14,775 nucleotides of DNA from Cellvibrionales bacterium UBA1963 (GCA_002336035.1 DDED01000219.1:4350-19124); one strand, 5' to 3'; shown: positions 7,370 to 14,256, numbered from the stretch's first letter. Translations and numbers: made by a program. Notes: generated by a model from the sequence alone, not told the origin.

Positions 7370-7398
7370 CTGTCTAATGCCGCTAAAAAGAGTACAAT
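7370..7398 (+). promoter_or_regulatory. Weak candidate promoter for deaD
   Basis: TACAAT (7393-7398, 5 of 6) is preceded by a 17-bp spacer and CTGTCT (3 of 6). Transcription would begin inside a run of eight T (7401-7408), leaving a leader of about 90 nt. The rest of the 235-bp gap, outside the upstream terminator, shows no gene. Confidence 0.3.
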
Positions 7399-7471
7399 GC
7401 TTTTTTTTTACGTCGCTACTCGCCTAAACAACCATTTAGCACTCTCTGGTTGTGATGCACTGGAAACAGTA

Positions 7472-7490
7472 GCGCCTTTCACACTGGCGC
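7472..7490 (+). promoter_or_regulatory. Small hairpin directly before the deaD start codon
   Basis: GCGCC (7472-7476) can pair with GGCGC (7486-7490) around a 9-nt loop, ending four bases before the ATG. It fills the place where a Shine-Dalgarno sequence would be expected, and none is present. An ACTG-GAAA-CAGT mini-hairpin (7459-7470) lies just upstream. Both are short and could be chance. Confidence 0.3.
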
Positions 7491-7494
7491 CATC

Positions 7495-9327
7495 ATGCAA
7501 AAAGAACCCGAACAAACGTTATTTGCCGATCTTGGCCTTCCTGACCCCTTATTGCGCGCGATAAAGCAATTGGGTTATGAAAGCCCATCGCCTATACAAG
7601 AAAAAAGCATTCCGATCCTGCTTGATGGCAGTAATATTATTGGCCAAGCGCAAACCGGTACGGGTAAAACCGCAGCCTTTGCCCTGCCTATTTTAGCCAA
7701 GATTGATTTAAAACAGACCGCCCCGCAAGCCTTGGTGCTCGCCCCAACCCGCGAACTTGCCATTCAAGTCGCTGAGGCTTTTCAAGTTTACGCCCGCCAC
7801 ATGAAAAACTTTCATGTGTTGCCAATTTACGGCGGCGCGGACATACGCGGCCAGCTGCGCTCACTTAAACGCGGCGCCCACGTTGTGGTTGGCACCCCAG
7901 GCCGAATTCTTGATCACCTCGGTAGAAAAAGCCTAAAGCTGAATGAGTTAAAAACGGTGGTGCTTGACGAAGCCGACGAAATGCTGCGAATGGGCTTTAT
8001 TGATGATGTCGATACCATTTTGGCTGAAACCCCTGAAACGCGACAGACCGCGTTGTTTTCGGCCACTATGCCAGACCGTATTCGTCAAATTGCTAAGCGT
8101 CATGTGAAATCGCCGATACTAATAAAGATCGAGGCCAAAACCACTGTCGTTGATACCATTGAACAAGCCTTTTTAATTGTTAACCAAAATGAAAAAATAG
8201 ACGCCCTGACTCGCTACTTAGAAACCGAAGAGACCGAGGGCGTGATTGTTTTTGTCCGCACCCGAGAGGCAACAGTGACGGTCGCAGAAAAACTGAATGC
8301 CCGTGGTTATGTCGCGGCGGCTATTAATGGTGACATTAGTCAGCCGATTCGCGAAAAAACTATTTCTCGTTTAAAAAAATCACAACTTGATATTTTAGTC
8401 GCCACTGATGTCGCAGCCAGAGGTATCGATGTCGAACGAATTAGTCACGTAATAAACTTTGATATTCCCTACGATTCTGAAGCCTACGTTCACCGTATTG
8501 GCCGAACAGGACGGGCCGGTAGATCGGGCAAAGCCTTATTGTTTGTGCAACCCAGAGAAAGGCGCTTGCTGGGTATTATTGAAAAAGACACTAAACAAAA
8601 ACTGAATGGCTGGGAAAAACCAACCGCCAAACAAATGGCTGAACAACGCAAGTCAAAGCTTGCTGAAGTATTGGCGGCTAAAATTGAAGGGGAGTTGCCC
8701 CCCATCTATCATCAATGGATTAGCGAATTGAGTACCTCATTGACGCTACCAGCAGAACAGTTGGCCGCCGCATTATTAAGCGAACTGTATTCATTAGAAC
8801 AATTATTACCACCGCCAGAAAGTAAAAAACCACGCCGTGAAAAGCCATCGCGTGATGAACGGAATGACCGCGGTAGTCGCTCAGAACGTGGCGAAAAAAA
8901 GCAGCGTAAACCACGGCGTGAAGACAGTGTCGAGCTGGAAAAATATCGTATCGAAGCAGGTCACAATCACGGTGTCCAACCCAAAGACATTGTTGGCGCA
9001 TTAGCCAATGAAGCAGGTATTGATCGCGAATACATTGGCCGGATCGAGTTAAATGATGATCATAGCCTAGTTGGCTTGCCACCCGGCATGCCCAAAGATA
9101 TTTTTCAGCTACTGCAAAAAGTCCGCGTTAAAGGTCAACCAATGCGTTTAAGCCGAACGCAAAATACCGATAAAAAAACGCCCCAAAAACCCACGACTGA
9201 TAAAAAAGATACTGCGGTAAAACGGAAAAAACCTTCGCCAAATACAGAATCAAGTAACACTAAAGCCACTGAAAAAAGTCGTCCGCGCCGAAAAACATCC
9301 GACGCAAGAAAGAAGCCACAATCATAA
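7495..9327 (+). CDS. deaD: DEAD-box ATP-dependent RNA helicase, DeaD/CsdA type
   Basis: DeaD/CsdA helicases unwind structured RNA during large-subunit ribosome assembly, mRNA turnover and cold adaptation. All core motifs are present: the Q motif around GYESPSPIQ, Walker A AQTGTGKT (52-59), PTREL (84-88), TPGR (134-137), DEAD (158-161), SAT (189-191), RGIDV (309-313) and HRIGRTGR (333-340). After the helicase core come a helical segment resembling the CsdA dimerisation region (about 375-440), an Arg/Lys/Glu-rich linker, a DbpA-like RNA-binding domain at 481-553 (YRIEAGHNHGVQPKDIVGAL to VKGQPMRLSR), and a tail of about 55 residues rich in Lys, Thr and Pro. Length is 610 aa, similar to E. coli DeaD. 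The start matches the family N terminus (TLFADLGLPDPLLRAI) but no ribosome-binding site precedes it. Confidence 0.95.
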   Translation: MQKEPEQTLFADLGLPDPLLRAIKQLGYESPSPIQEKSIPILLDGSNIIGQAQTGTGKTAAFALPILAKIDLKQTAPQALVLAPTRELAIQVAEAFQVYARHMKNFHVLPIYGGADIRGQLRSLKRGAHVVVGTPGRILDHLGRKSLKLNELKTVVLDEADEMLRMGFIDDVDTILAETPETRQTALFSATMPDRIRQIAKRHVKSPILIKIEAKTTVVDTIEQAFLIVNQNEKIDALTRYLETEETEGVIVFVRTREATVTVAEKLNARGYVAAAINGDISQPIREKTISRLKKSQLDILVATDVAARGIDVERISHVINFDIPYDSEAYVHRIGRTGRAGRSGKALLFVQPRERRLLGIIEKDTKQKLNGWEKPTAKQMAEQRKSKLAEVLAAKIEGELPPIYHQWISELSTSLTLPAEQLAAALLSELYSLEQLLPPPESKKPRREKPSRDERNDRGSRSERGEKKQRKPRREDSVELEKYRIEAGHNHGVQPKDIVGALANEAGIDREYIGRIELNDDHSLVGLPPGMPKDIFQLLQKVRVKGQPMRLSRTQNTDKKTPQKPTTDKKDTAVKRKKPSPNTESSNTKATEKSRPRRKTSDARKKPQS

Positions 9328-9375
9328 AATAAATCTATTGATCATTAATAACGAGATGCCAAAGAGGTTAATGAA

Positions 9376-9663
9376 ATGCTAAATGTAAATGAATATTTTG
9401 ATGGCCAAGTTAAATCAATTGGCTTTCAAGGCAAAGGCTTAAAATCATCTGTCGGTGTGATGGCCGCCGGTGAATACCAATTTAATACCGCTCAATTCGA
9501 AACCATGACAGTGGTAAGTGGTGCGCTGACCGTGAAATTACCGGGCCAAGATAATTGGCATGAGTTTCAAGCCGGAGAGATTTTTACCGTTGCCGCCAAT
9601 CAAACATTTGATCTAAAAGTTTCGGAAGCCAGTGCCTACTTGTGTACTTATGGCGATAGCTAA
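9376..9663 (+). CDS. ppnP: Pyrimidine/purine nucleoside phosphorylase, small cupin
   Basis: PpnP (YaiE) catalyses phosphorolysis of several purine and pyrimidine nucleosides to the base and ribose 1-phosphate. The 95-aa protein is a single cupin domain and matches E. coli PpnP (94 aa) along its length: NEYFDGQVKSIGF at the start, SSVGVMAAGEYQFNTAQFETMTVVSG in the middle with the conserved Glu-Met-Thr-Val core, then AGEIFTVAANQTFDLKV and the end SAYLCTYGD. A good Shine-Dalgarno sequence, AGAGG (9363-9367), lies eight bases before the ATG. It starts 48 bp after deaD with no terminator between them, so the two may share a transcript. It converges on hemY with only 18 bp between stop codons. Confidence 0.95.
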   Translation: MLNVNEYFDGQVKSIGFQGKGLKSSVGVMAAGEYQFNTAQFETMTVVSGALTVKLPGQDNWHEFQAGEIFTVAANQTFDLKVSEASAYLCTYGDS

Positions 9664-9689
9664 GCCAATCATGTCAGCGCGCTATCTTT
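9655..9689. terminator. Weak candidate terminator between ppnP and hemY
   Basis: GATAGC (9655-9660) can pair with GCTATC (9681-9686) around a 20-nt loop, followed by TTT on the plus strand. It spans both stop codons of the convergent pair. The stem is short and the loop long, so this is only a possibility. Confidence 0.2.
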
Positions 9690-10851
9690 CTGAAATTTCT
9701 GCAGCATAAGCCTCGGCACTTTTTTGATACTGGCCACGCTGGCTATAGAGTCGGCCCAATAAAGCGGCGGTGCCAGGAAGTTGACCATGACGGAGGCTGC
9801 GCTTTAAAAATTCCTCTGCAAGCTGGACATTCTTTAACGCTAAATGTATTTTGCCAACAGCAAAAAGTAACGTTGCATCATTAGCGTGTACTGGCAACAG
9901 CTTTTCAACCAGCGACAATTGTTTGGCCAATTTTGATGAAACAACATCTCCGTATCGACTCACAAGCTCAGGCTGGTAATGCCGCTGAATCTTTTCGGCT
10001 AAGAGTTGCTCGGCTTCATCATGCAAGTCACATTTTATCAACTGTTCAGCATAGCAAATAACTAAGCGCTGATCTTTTTTATGCTCCGCAGGCAATTGCC
10101 GCCATTGCTCTAACAACTGGTGGCTCTCTGGTAGCATGGCAGCGCGCTTTAATTTTTCAAAACAGGCTTGACGAGCTAGCTCAAGTAATTCATCAGGACT
10201 AAAGCGGTCACTATTCTTGAGACTGGGTAATAGCTTTAAAACTTGGTCCCAATCATTTAATTGGCAATAAACACGCAGTAATAAGGTCAATACCTCGGGA
10301 TGTTTATGCTTGATTTTTCTAACTCTAATTAACGTTGCTAACGCTTGCTCGAATTGATTGTTTTGAATCTGCAACTCAGCCTGAGTCAAGCCAATAGCAA
10401 CGTCTGCCCCTTTGGTCGACAACTCTGCCTGCTTCAAAAACTTATCAACCGCTTTACTGTCTCCCGCCGCTGAACTCGCACGGGCAGCAAATAAATAATT
10501 GATTAATGGTGTCGGTGAATTGTCGGCTGATCGAGCCAGTGTTTTTCGAGAAAAGTCCCACCGACCTTCAACAAAAGCAATTAAACCCTGCGTGGTTCGA
10601 TTCATACTTCGCTGCTTACGTGCCCAGCTAATGAGCCCGTGCTTTCCACCGAACACCGCACGAATGACCCTTAATACCAAAAACAAAGCAATGAATAACA
10701 GCGCATTAATAACAGCTGCCACCATCAAACTCATTTCTATCTGCTTGCCCGCTAAAACAATTAGCAAGTAACCGCCACCGTCTTCTAATCGCAAAAAGAT
10801 ATAACTGGTCGCCAGTAAACTTAAAAGAAATACTATAAACCAACGACGCAT
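9682..10851 (-). CDS. hemY: HemY, inner-membrane TPR protein of the heme operon
   Basis: This is the gammaproteobacterial HemY, not the protoporphyrinogen oxidase of the same name in Gram-positive bacteria. Two transmembrane helices lie at about residues 4-20 and 41-62, separated by RLEDGGGYLLIVLAGKQIEM, the typical HemY_N signature. The rest (to residue 389) is helical with TPR-like repeats, for example LRHGQLPGTAALLGRLYSQ and QYQKSAEAYAAE near the end, and should lie on one face of the membrane. Its biochemical role in tetrapyrrole synthesis is not firmly established; it is proposed to help organise the pathway enzymes. The start ATG overlaps the hemX stop by one base (TAATG), which indicates translational coupling. 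It is the last gene of the operon. Confidence 0.93.
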   Translation of the reverse strand: MRRWFIVFLLSLLATSYIFLRLEDGGGYLLIVLAGKQIEMSLMVAAVINALLFIALFLVLRVIRAVFGGKHGLISWARKQRSMNRTTQGLIAFVEGRWDFSRKTLARSADNSPTPLINYLFAARASSAAGDSKAVDKFLKQAELSTKGADVAIGLTQAELQIQNNQFEQALATLIRVRKIKHKHPEVLTLLLRVYCQLNDWDQVLKLLPSLKNSDRFSPDELLELARQACFEKLKRAAMLPESHQLLEQWRQLPAEHKKDQRLVICYAEQLIKCDLHDEAEQLLAEKIQRHYQPELVSRYGDVVSSKLAKQLSLVEKLLPVHANDATLLFAVGKIHLALKNVQLAEEFLKRSLRHGQLPGTAALLGRLYSQRGQYQKSAEAYAAEISER

Positions 10852-12065
10852 TATTGCTCACCTATAATAACTTGTGGCTTTATTGCTGTCGGTTTTTTTT
10901 CCTGATCTTTGCGCCGACTCTCTGTCTGTCCTAACTGTGATTCAGTCGCTAGACTCGCTGCTAACTGACGATTTTTTTTAGCCGTTTTAAGTGCCATTAA
11001 CGATTGTTCAAGGCCAGGCAATGGCTGACTGATATCAATTTTTACCAACTGATCGAGCTCAATTAAAATAGTCTCTATGGAAGCGGCATCTGTTTGAAAA
11101 TAGTCATTCAACCACTGCACGGCTTGCGTTAAACTTTGATGATAACTGGGCTGCCGGCTATCGATTAAAGCGAGTTGCGCTTGGTTTATCAGTAGTCGTA
11201 AATTACTGCGTAAATAGTAGCGCTGCTCAGGCGGCAGTAAAGGTTTGACTGGCTCGGCATTAGAGTGAACCACTACCAACGTTTTTAACTCTTGCCATGT
11301 TTGCCATACGATTTGCTGCAGTGATGCTAACACTGGTGATAAATCGTTAGGCTCTAAAGGCTCCTCAATAACGTTGACGGCTCTTCGCTGCAGCCGATCT
11401 CGCAACAACGGCAATGATTCAATGTTTGCACTAATGGCTGCCAGCCTTAAAAATAAGCCGTCGACGTCTATATTATCAACACTGGCAATGGCTAAGCGAT
11501 CAGCTGCAATGGCTGTGCGCAAATCAAACCAACTAGGATCAGCTAATGAGACAATAATGGTGTCTGCGCTGGCCAATAGATTAAGCGCCGTACGATCGTC
11601 TTTTGCGATCAATAGGCGTTGGCTAGCTAAGCGCAATAAGTATTCCACTTCAGCCATTTGCCAATCATCCGAAGTGGTATTAGCAACCAGCATCAGGCGC
11701 CGGCTATTTGAGTCAACTTGCTGATTGATCGTAGTGATTTTTTTGCGGCTTAAAGTCGCCACCTGTTGTTGATTTTTTTGATTCTGCGCCCGCGCTTCCT
11801 CTGCTTTTTCTAATCGATTGTTTAAAACAAACAAAGTCTGACTAACCGCTTTACTGTCATAGCTTAACTTTTGAAACATTTTCTGCTGTTGCCATTGCAT
11901 CCACGCGGTAGATGCAGCTAAGAGTAAAGCGATCGTAGCGAGAACAACAGCAAGAATAGCCGCTTTATTTCGTGGCGCGTTTGCAGTGTCTGATGTAAAC
12001 GACTGCTCTTCGAGAATCGTCGCATCTTCAATAGCATCCTTATTTGTGGTTTGTTGTTTGCTCAT
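10851..12065 (-). CDS. hemX: HemX, membrane-anchored uroporphyrinogen-III C-methyltransferase-like protein
   Basis: The 404-aa protein has a Ser/Thr/Glu-rich cytoplasmic N terminus, one transmembrane helix at about 34-57 (AAILAVVLATIALLLAAS) and a coiled-coil stretch at about 60-115 rich in Gln, Lys and Glu. It then has the HemX domain, recognised by DDWQMAEVEYLLRLASQRL and the following ALNLLASADTI. The name suggests a methyltransferase, but the family lacks the SAM-binding motifs of CysG/CobA enzymes and none is visible here. A scaffold or regulatory role is more likely, and that is inference. The start is preceded by GGAGTGAG, with the GTGAG part about nine bases from the ATG. A 51-bp gap separates it from hemD. 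Confidence 0.92.
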   Translation of the reverse strand: MSKQQTTNKDAIEDATILEEQSFTSDTANAPRNKAAILAVVLATIALLLAASTAWMQWQQQKMFQKLSYDSKAVSQTLFVLNNRLEKAEEARAQNQKNQQQVATLSRKKITTINQQVDSNSRRLMLVANTTSDDWQMAEVEYLLRLASQRLLIAKDDRTALNLLASADTIIVSLADPSWFDLRTAIAADRLAIASVDNIDVDGLFLRLAAISANIESLPLLRDRLQRRAVNVIEEPLEPNDLSPVLASLQQIVWQTWQELKTLVVVHSNAEPVKPLLPPEQRYYLRSNLRLLINQAQLALIDSRQPSYHQSLTQAVQWLNDYFQTDAASIETILIELDQLVKIDISQPLPGLEQSLMALKTAKKNRQLAASLATESQLGQTESRRKDQEKKPTAIKPQVIIGEQ

Positions 12066-12116
12066 TCAATCGTTCTCACTCCACTGTTGATAGTGATGCC
12101 CACTCACATCGAAACA

Positions 12117-12914
12117 TTACACTATACTGGCTTTCAATGCCGCTAAAAAACTTTCTGCGCTAGCATTCGCTGCGAGATAAACGCGGCTAAATCCAGCAGC
12201 TTTTGCCTGCTCAAAAATACGTTGCGACGGCACCACTACCGCAACATCAAAGACATCTTCAGATAATTTTTCACGCTCTATCTGCTGGCAAAAATTACTT
12301 AAGGTTTCACCACTGGCGAATAATATCGCGGCTATCGGCTGACCGCCATCGGCCCAACCTAAATACTCCGTCAAGATAGAACCATCATACTCGGGCTGAC
12401 TGCGCTGATACAGCTCGCAATAATTAACCGTTGCGCCCCGTGCGACCAACTCCTCAGCCAGAAGCTCACGACCACCGCGGCCACGAAAAATCATGATGTT
12501 TTGCCCTGCAATCGACTGCAGCGCTGTTTTTTCGAGCAACCCTTCACTGGTAAATGGTTGTTGACGGTCGCCATTGTGGCGGTCGTATACTTGTGGCCAT
12601 GCTTGACTCTCGATCGCCTTAGCAGTGCTGGCACCAATGGCAAGACAAGGCAGTTGAGCTGGCCAAGTTACAGACAAGGTAGCCAAGTGGTTGGCGGTAA
12701 AGCGAACCGCATTGCTGCTAATAAAAATAGCCAACTGTTGATGCGTTAGCCGCGCAAGCTGATTATTTATTCGCCGCTTATCCGCGGGATGGCTCAATGC
12801 CGATAAAGCCAGCATTGGCAGACATCGGCTGTCAATGTCCGCTTGGGCCAACACCTCAACCAGTTGATCTTGTTGGCCTTCGGGTCGCGTCACCAGCACG
12901 CGCAAGTTACCCAT
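12117..12914 (-). CDS. hemD: Uroporphyrinogen-III synthase
   Basis: HemD cyclises hydroxymethylbilane to uroporphyrinogen III with inversion of ring D. The family is poorly conserved, but the start VLVTRPEGQQDQL, the P-M-L-A-L-S segment, FISSNAVRF (the ISSNA motif), the GRGGRELLAEEL segment after IMIF, and LFASGETLSNF are all typical. The open frame extends to 12965, adding 17 residues. I place the start at the internal ATG at 12914 because the family begins only a few residues before VTRP. This gives 265 aa and an 8-bp overlap with the hemC stop (ATGGGTAA), the tight coupling common for hemCD. The ribosome-binding site is weak. The gene order hemC-hemD-hemX-hemY supports the call. Confidence 0.93.
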   Translation of the reverse strand: MGNLRVLVTRPEGQQDQLVEVLAQADIDSRCLPMLALSALSHPADKRRINNQLARLTHQQLAIFISSNAVRFTANHLATLSVTWPAQLPCLAIGASTAKAIESQAWPQVYDRHNGDRQQPFTSEGLLEKTALQSIAGQNIMIFRGRGGRELLAEELVARGATVNYCELYQRSQPEYDGSILTEYLGWADGGQPIAAILFASGETLSNFCQQIEREKLSEDVFDVAVVVPSQRIFEQAKAAGFSRVYLAANASAESFLAALKASIV

Positions 12915-13905
12915 CGACTTGATCCAATAAAGCCTGTGCTCCTTGGTCGAGTAATCGTTCGGCAATTTCTTTGCCCAGTTGCTCAGCCGCTACGAGGCTC
13001 TGTGCATACTTCACCGATAATTGATGGTCAGTATGACCGGACTCAATCAATAATTGTGAGCCGTCTATCGCGCCCACTCGGCCCTCAAGATGCAAACGAT
13101 CACCGTCGGCACTCCATTGCGCAAAACCCGCAATAGGGACCTGGCAACCACCGTGTAAACGTCGATTCATTGCTCTTTCAGCGCTGACGCAAAGACTGGT
13201 GGGTCGGTCATTTAATGAGGCAAGTAATGCCTTTGTCGCGGCGTCGCTTGACCGACATTCGATCGACAATGCCCCTTGAGCGACCGCCGGCAACATCCAT
13301 CGCGGAGGTATAATAAGACTGATGCGATGGGCCAAACCGAGCCGCTCTAGACCTGCGGCGGCCAATATAATAGCGTCGTATTTGCCATTATCCAGCTTAT
13401 CCAAACGGCTGTTCACATTGCCACGTAACGATAAAAACTGCAGGTCTGGTCGTCGCTGCTGAAGCTGACATTGTCGCCGTAAACTCGAGGTGCCTATAAC
13501 TGCACCTTGCTTTATATCATCCATTTTAGTGATAGTATGCACTTGCTCACTATCGCTGTTCTGTGCCAACACCAACGCGTCATAGGGATTTTCACGTGGG
13601 CAAATAACCGCTAATTCTAGGCCCTCAGGAAGGGCCATGGGGACATCTTTAGTCGAATGCACGGCAAGGTCGGCACGACCATCGAGCAACGCAGTCTCAA
13701 GTTCTTTAACAAAAAGGCCCTTACCGCCCACTTTAGCCAACGGTGCGTCAAGAATTTTATCGCCTCGTGTGCTCATGGGCAATAATTCAATTGTCAGTTG
13801 AGGGAAAAGCGCCAGCAACTGACCGCGAATATATTCCGCTTGCCAGATCGCTAATGGGCTTTTACGCGTGGCAATCGTCAAGATTTTAGTCACAGCCTGG
13901 GTCAT
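12907..13905 (-). CDS. hemC: Hydroxymethylbilane synthase (porphobilinogen deaminase)
   Basis: HemC joins four porphobilinogen units into hydroxymethylbilane on a covalently bound dipyrromethane cofactor. Numbered from the chosen ATG, the cofactor-binding cysteine is C254 in HGGCQVPI, and the catalytic Asp is D87 in HSTKDVP (83-89). IATRKSPLAIWQA (11-23), STRGDK, GTSSLRRQCQL (138-148) and RGNVNSRL (161-168) are further signatures. The frame stays open to an ATG at 13950, which would add 15 residues. The internal ATG at 13905 is preferred because it has GAGAG five bases upstream, whereas the upstream ATG has none, and because it fits the family's start. The protein is then 332 aa, slightly longer than usual (about 310-320), with a small insert before GTSSLRR. 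It is the first gene of the heme operon. Confidence 0.96.
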   Translation of the reverse strand: MTQAVTKILTIATRKSPLAIWQAEYIRGQLLALFPQLTIELLPMSTRGDKILDAPLAKVGGKGLFVKELETALLDGRADLAVHSTKDVPMALPEGLELAVICPRENPYDALVLAQNSDSEQVHTITKMDDIKQGAVIGTSSLRRQCQLQQRRPDLQFLSLRGNVNSRLDKLDNGKYDAIILAAAGLERLGLAHRISLIIPPRWMLPAVAQGALSIECRSSDAATKALLASLNDRPTSLCVSAERAMNRRLHGGCQVPIAGFAQWSADGDRLHLEGRVGAIDGSQLLIESGHTDHQLSVKYAQSLVAAEQLGKEIAERLLDQGAQALLDQVDG

Positions 13906-13951
13906 GCAGTCTCTCAGTGGTTGGTAGCGGGTTTGTCCATGGTAGGACAAT

Positions 13952-13978
13952 ATGATTTGCTTATCATAAGCAAATCAT
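13952..13978. repeat. Perfect 13+1+13 bp palindrome upstream of hemC
   Basis: ATGATTTGCTTAT (13952-13964), one central C, then ATAAGCAAATCAT (13966-13978) form an uninterrupted dyad. It lies 47 bp upstream of the preferred hemC ATG and about four bases downstream of the predicted transcription start. No T run follows on either strand, so it does not look like a terminator. It could be a repressor operator or a 5' hairpin on the hemC transcript. The regulator is not recognised. Confidence 0.85.
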
Positions 13979-13988
13979 CGGCTAAAGT

Positions 13989-14016
13989 CGTATAAAAACA
14001 GCCCGCAATTTGCCCA
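13989..14016 (-). promoter_or_regulatory. Candidate promoter of hemCDXY
   Basis: On the minus strand TGGGCA (14011-14016, 4 of 6) and TATACG (13989-13994, 4 of 6) are 16 bp apart. Transcription would begin near 13982, immediately before the palindrome, giving a leader of roughly 75 nt to the preferred start. It is a modest match, and is the best pair seen upstream of hemC. Confidence 0.35.
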
Positions 14017-14050
14017 TATCAACATTTTTATACTGGATACAGATTAAGTC

Positions 14051-14092
14051 CACCGTTCATTGCGAGCGACAAACGGTGAAAAAATAGCCATA
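14051..14092 (-). promoter_or_regulatory. Candidate ArgR operator (Pseudomonas, AraC-family type)
   Basis: On the minus strand TGTCGC (14066-14071), eight bases, then AA (14056-14057) match all eight fixed positions of the half-site I recall for Pseudomonas ArgR, TGTCGC-N8-AA-N5. The half-site exactly one 21-bp period upstream reads TATGGC-N8-CA (5 of 8). Direct tandem half-sites are the reported arrangement. The position between the argH and hemC promoters makes an arginine-linked role plausible, but this is inferred from a remembered consensus. Confidence 0.35.
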
Positions 14093-14120
14093 AAAAGTCA
14101 TGGAGAGGAGAAAAGATGGC

Positions 14121-14177
14121 ATGAAACCGTCTGTCAAAGCCTTGAAGCCAACCAATGACGGTAATCTGCCCGTCTAA
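14121..14177 (+). CDS. Possible 18-residue small ORF with a strong ribosome-binding site upstream of argH
   Basis: ATG at 14121 opens an 18-codon frame (MKPSVKALKPTNDGNLPV) ending in TAA at 14175-14177. GGAGAGGAG (14102-14110) ends 10 bases before it and is the strongest Shine-Dalgarno-like sequence in the window. An in-frame ATG at 14100 would give 25 residues beginning MERRKDG, with tandem AGG-AGA arginine codons, but would use up the Shine-Dalgarno sequence. A second ATG at 14116 reads ATG-GCA-TGA and its stop overlaps the 14121 start. A -10-like TATACT at 14029-14034 could transcribe it, but without a good -35. The reading frame could be chance. Confidence 0.25.
   Translation: MKPSVKALKPTNDGNLPV
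14126..14174 (+). repeat. Two mutually exclusive small stems upstream of argH
   Basis: ACCGTC (14126-14131) can pair with GACGGT (14157-14162), while GACGG (14157-14161) can pair instead with CCGTC (14170-14174). The middle strand is shared, so only one stem can form at a time. The arrangement resembles an attenuator, but no T run follows the second stem. The stems are only 5-6 bp. Confidence 0.3.
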
Positions 14178-14212
14178 AGACCATGAATATAGTGGCATGA
14201 TTTAGCTTGGGA

Positions 14213-14218
14213 TATACT
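14213..14218 (+). promoter_or_regulatory. Candidate -10 box for argH
   Basis: TATACT (5 of 6) lies 38 bp before the argH ATG. No -35 of quality is found 16-18 bp upstream. The argH start has only a weak ACGG as ribosome-binding site. Confidence 0.25.
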
Positions 14219-14256
14219 AAAAGCTGATTCTTTTGTTTGTCTTACGGTTAATCACT

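Larger units (their letters stand above)
13906..14256. other. 351-bp divergent intergenic region between hemC and argH
   Basis: No conventional gene fits here. From hemC outwards it holds a perfect 27-bp palindrome, a candidate hemC promoter, an ArgR-like direct repeat, a strong GGAGAGGAG Shine-Dalgarno sequence with an 18-codon ORF, a set of alternative small stems, and a -10 box for argH. In Pseudomonas this position is occupied by algZ and algR. No remnant of either gene is recognisable. Confidence 0.8.

Noticed and set aside
7343..7564. Plus-strand 73-codon frame overlapping the start of deaD
   Set aside because: It overlaps the conserved N terminus of deaD in another frame and has no family resemblance.
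8720..9082. Minus-strand 120-codon frame inside deaD
   Set aside because: Antisense to the conserved linker and RNA-binding domain of the helicase; the hydrophobic His-rich sequence looks like a reverse-frame artefact.
11374..11724. Plus-strand 116-codon frame inside hemX
   Set aside because: Antisense shadow of hemX with no ribosome-binding site or domain.
12843..13136. Plus-strand frame across the hemC-hemD junction
   Set aside because: Antisense to two conserved genes, with no supporting signals.
14184..14197. E. coli-type ARG box (TGAATATAGTGGCA) upstream of argH
   Set aside because: Only the first half matches the consensus, and no second box follows at the usual 3-bp spacing.
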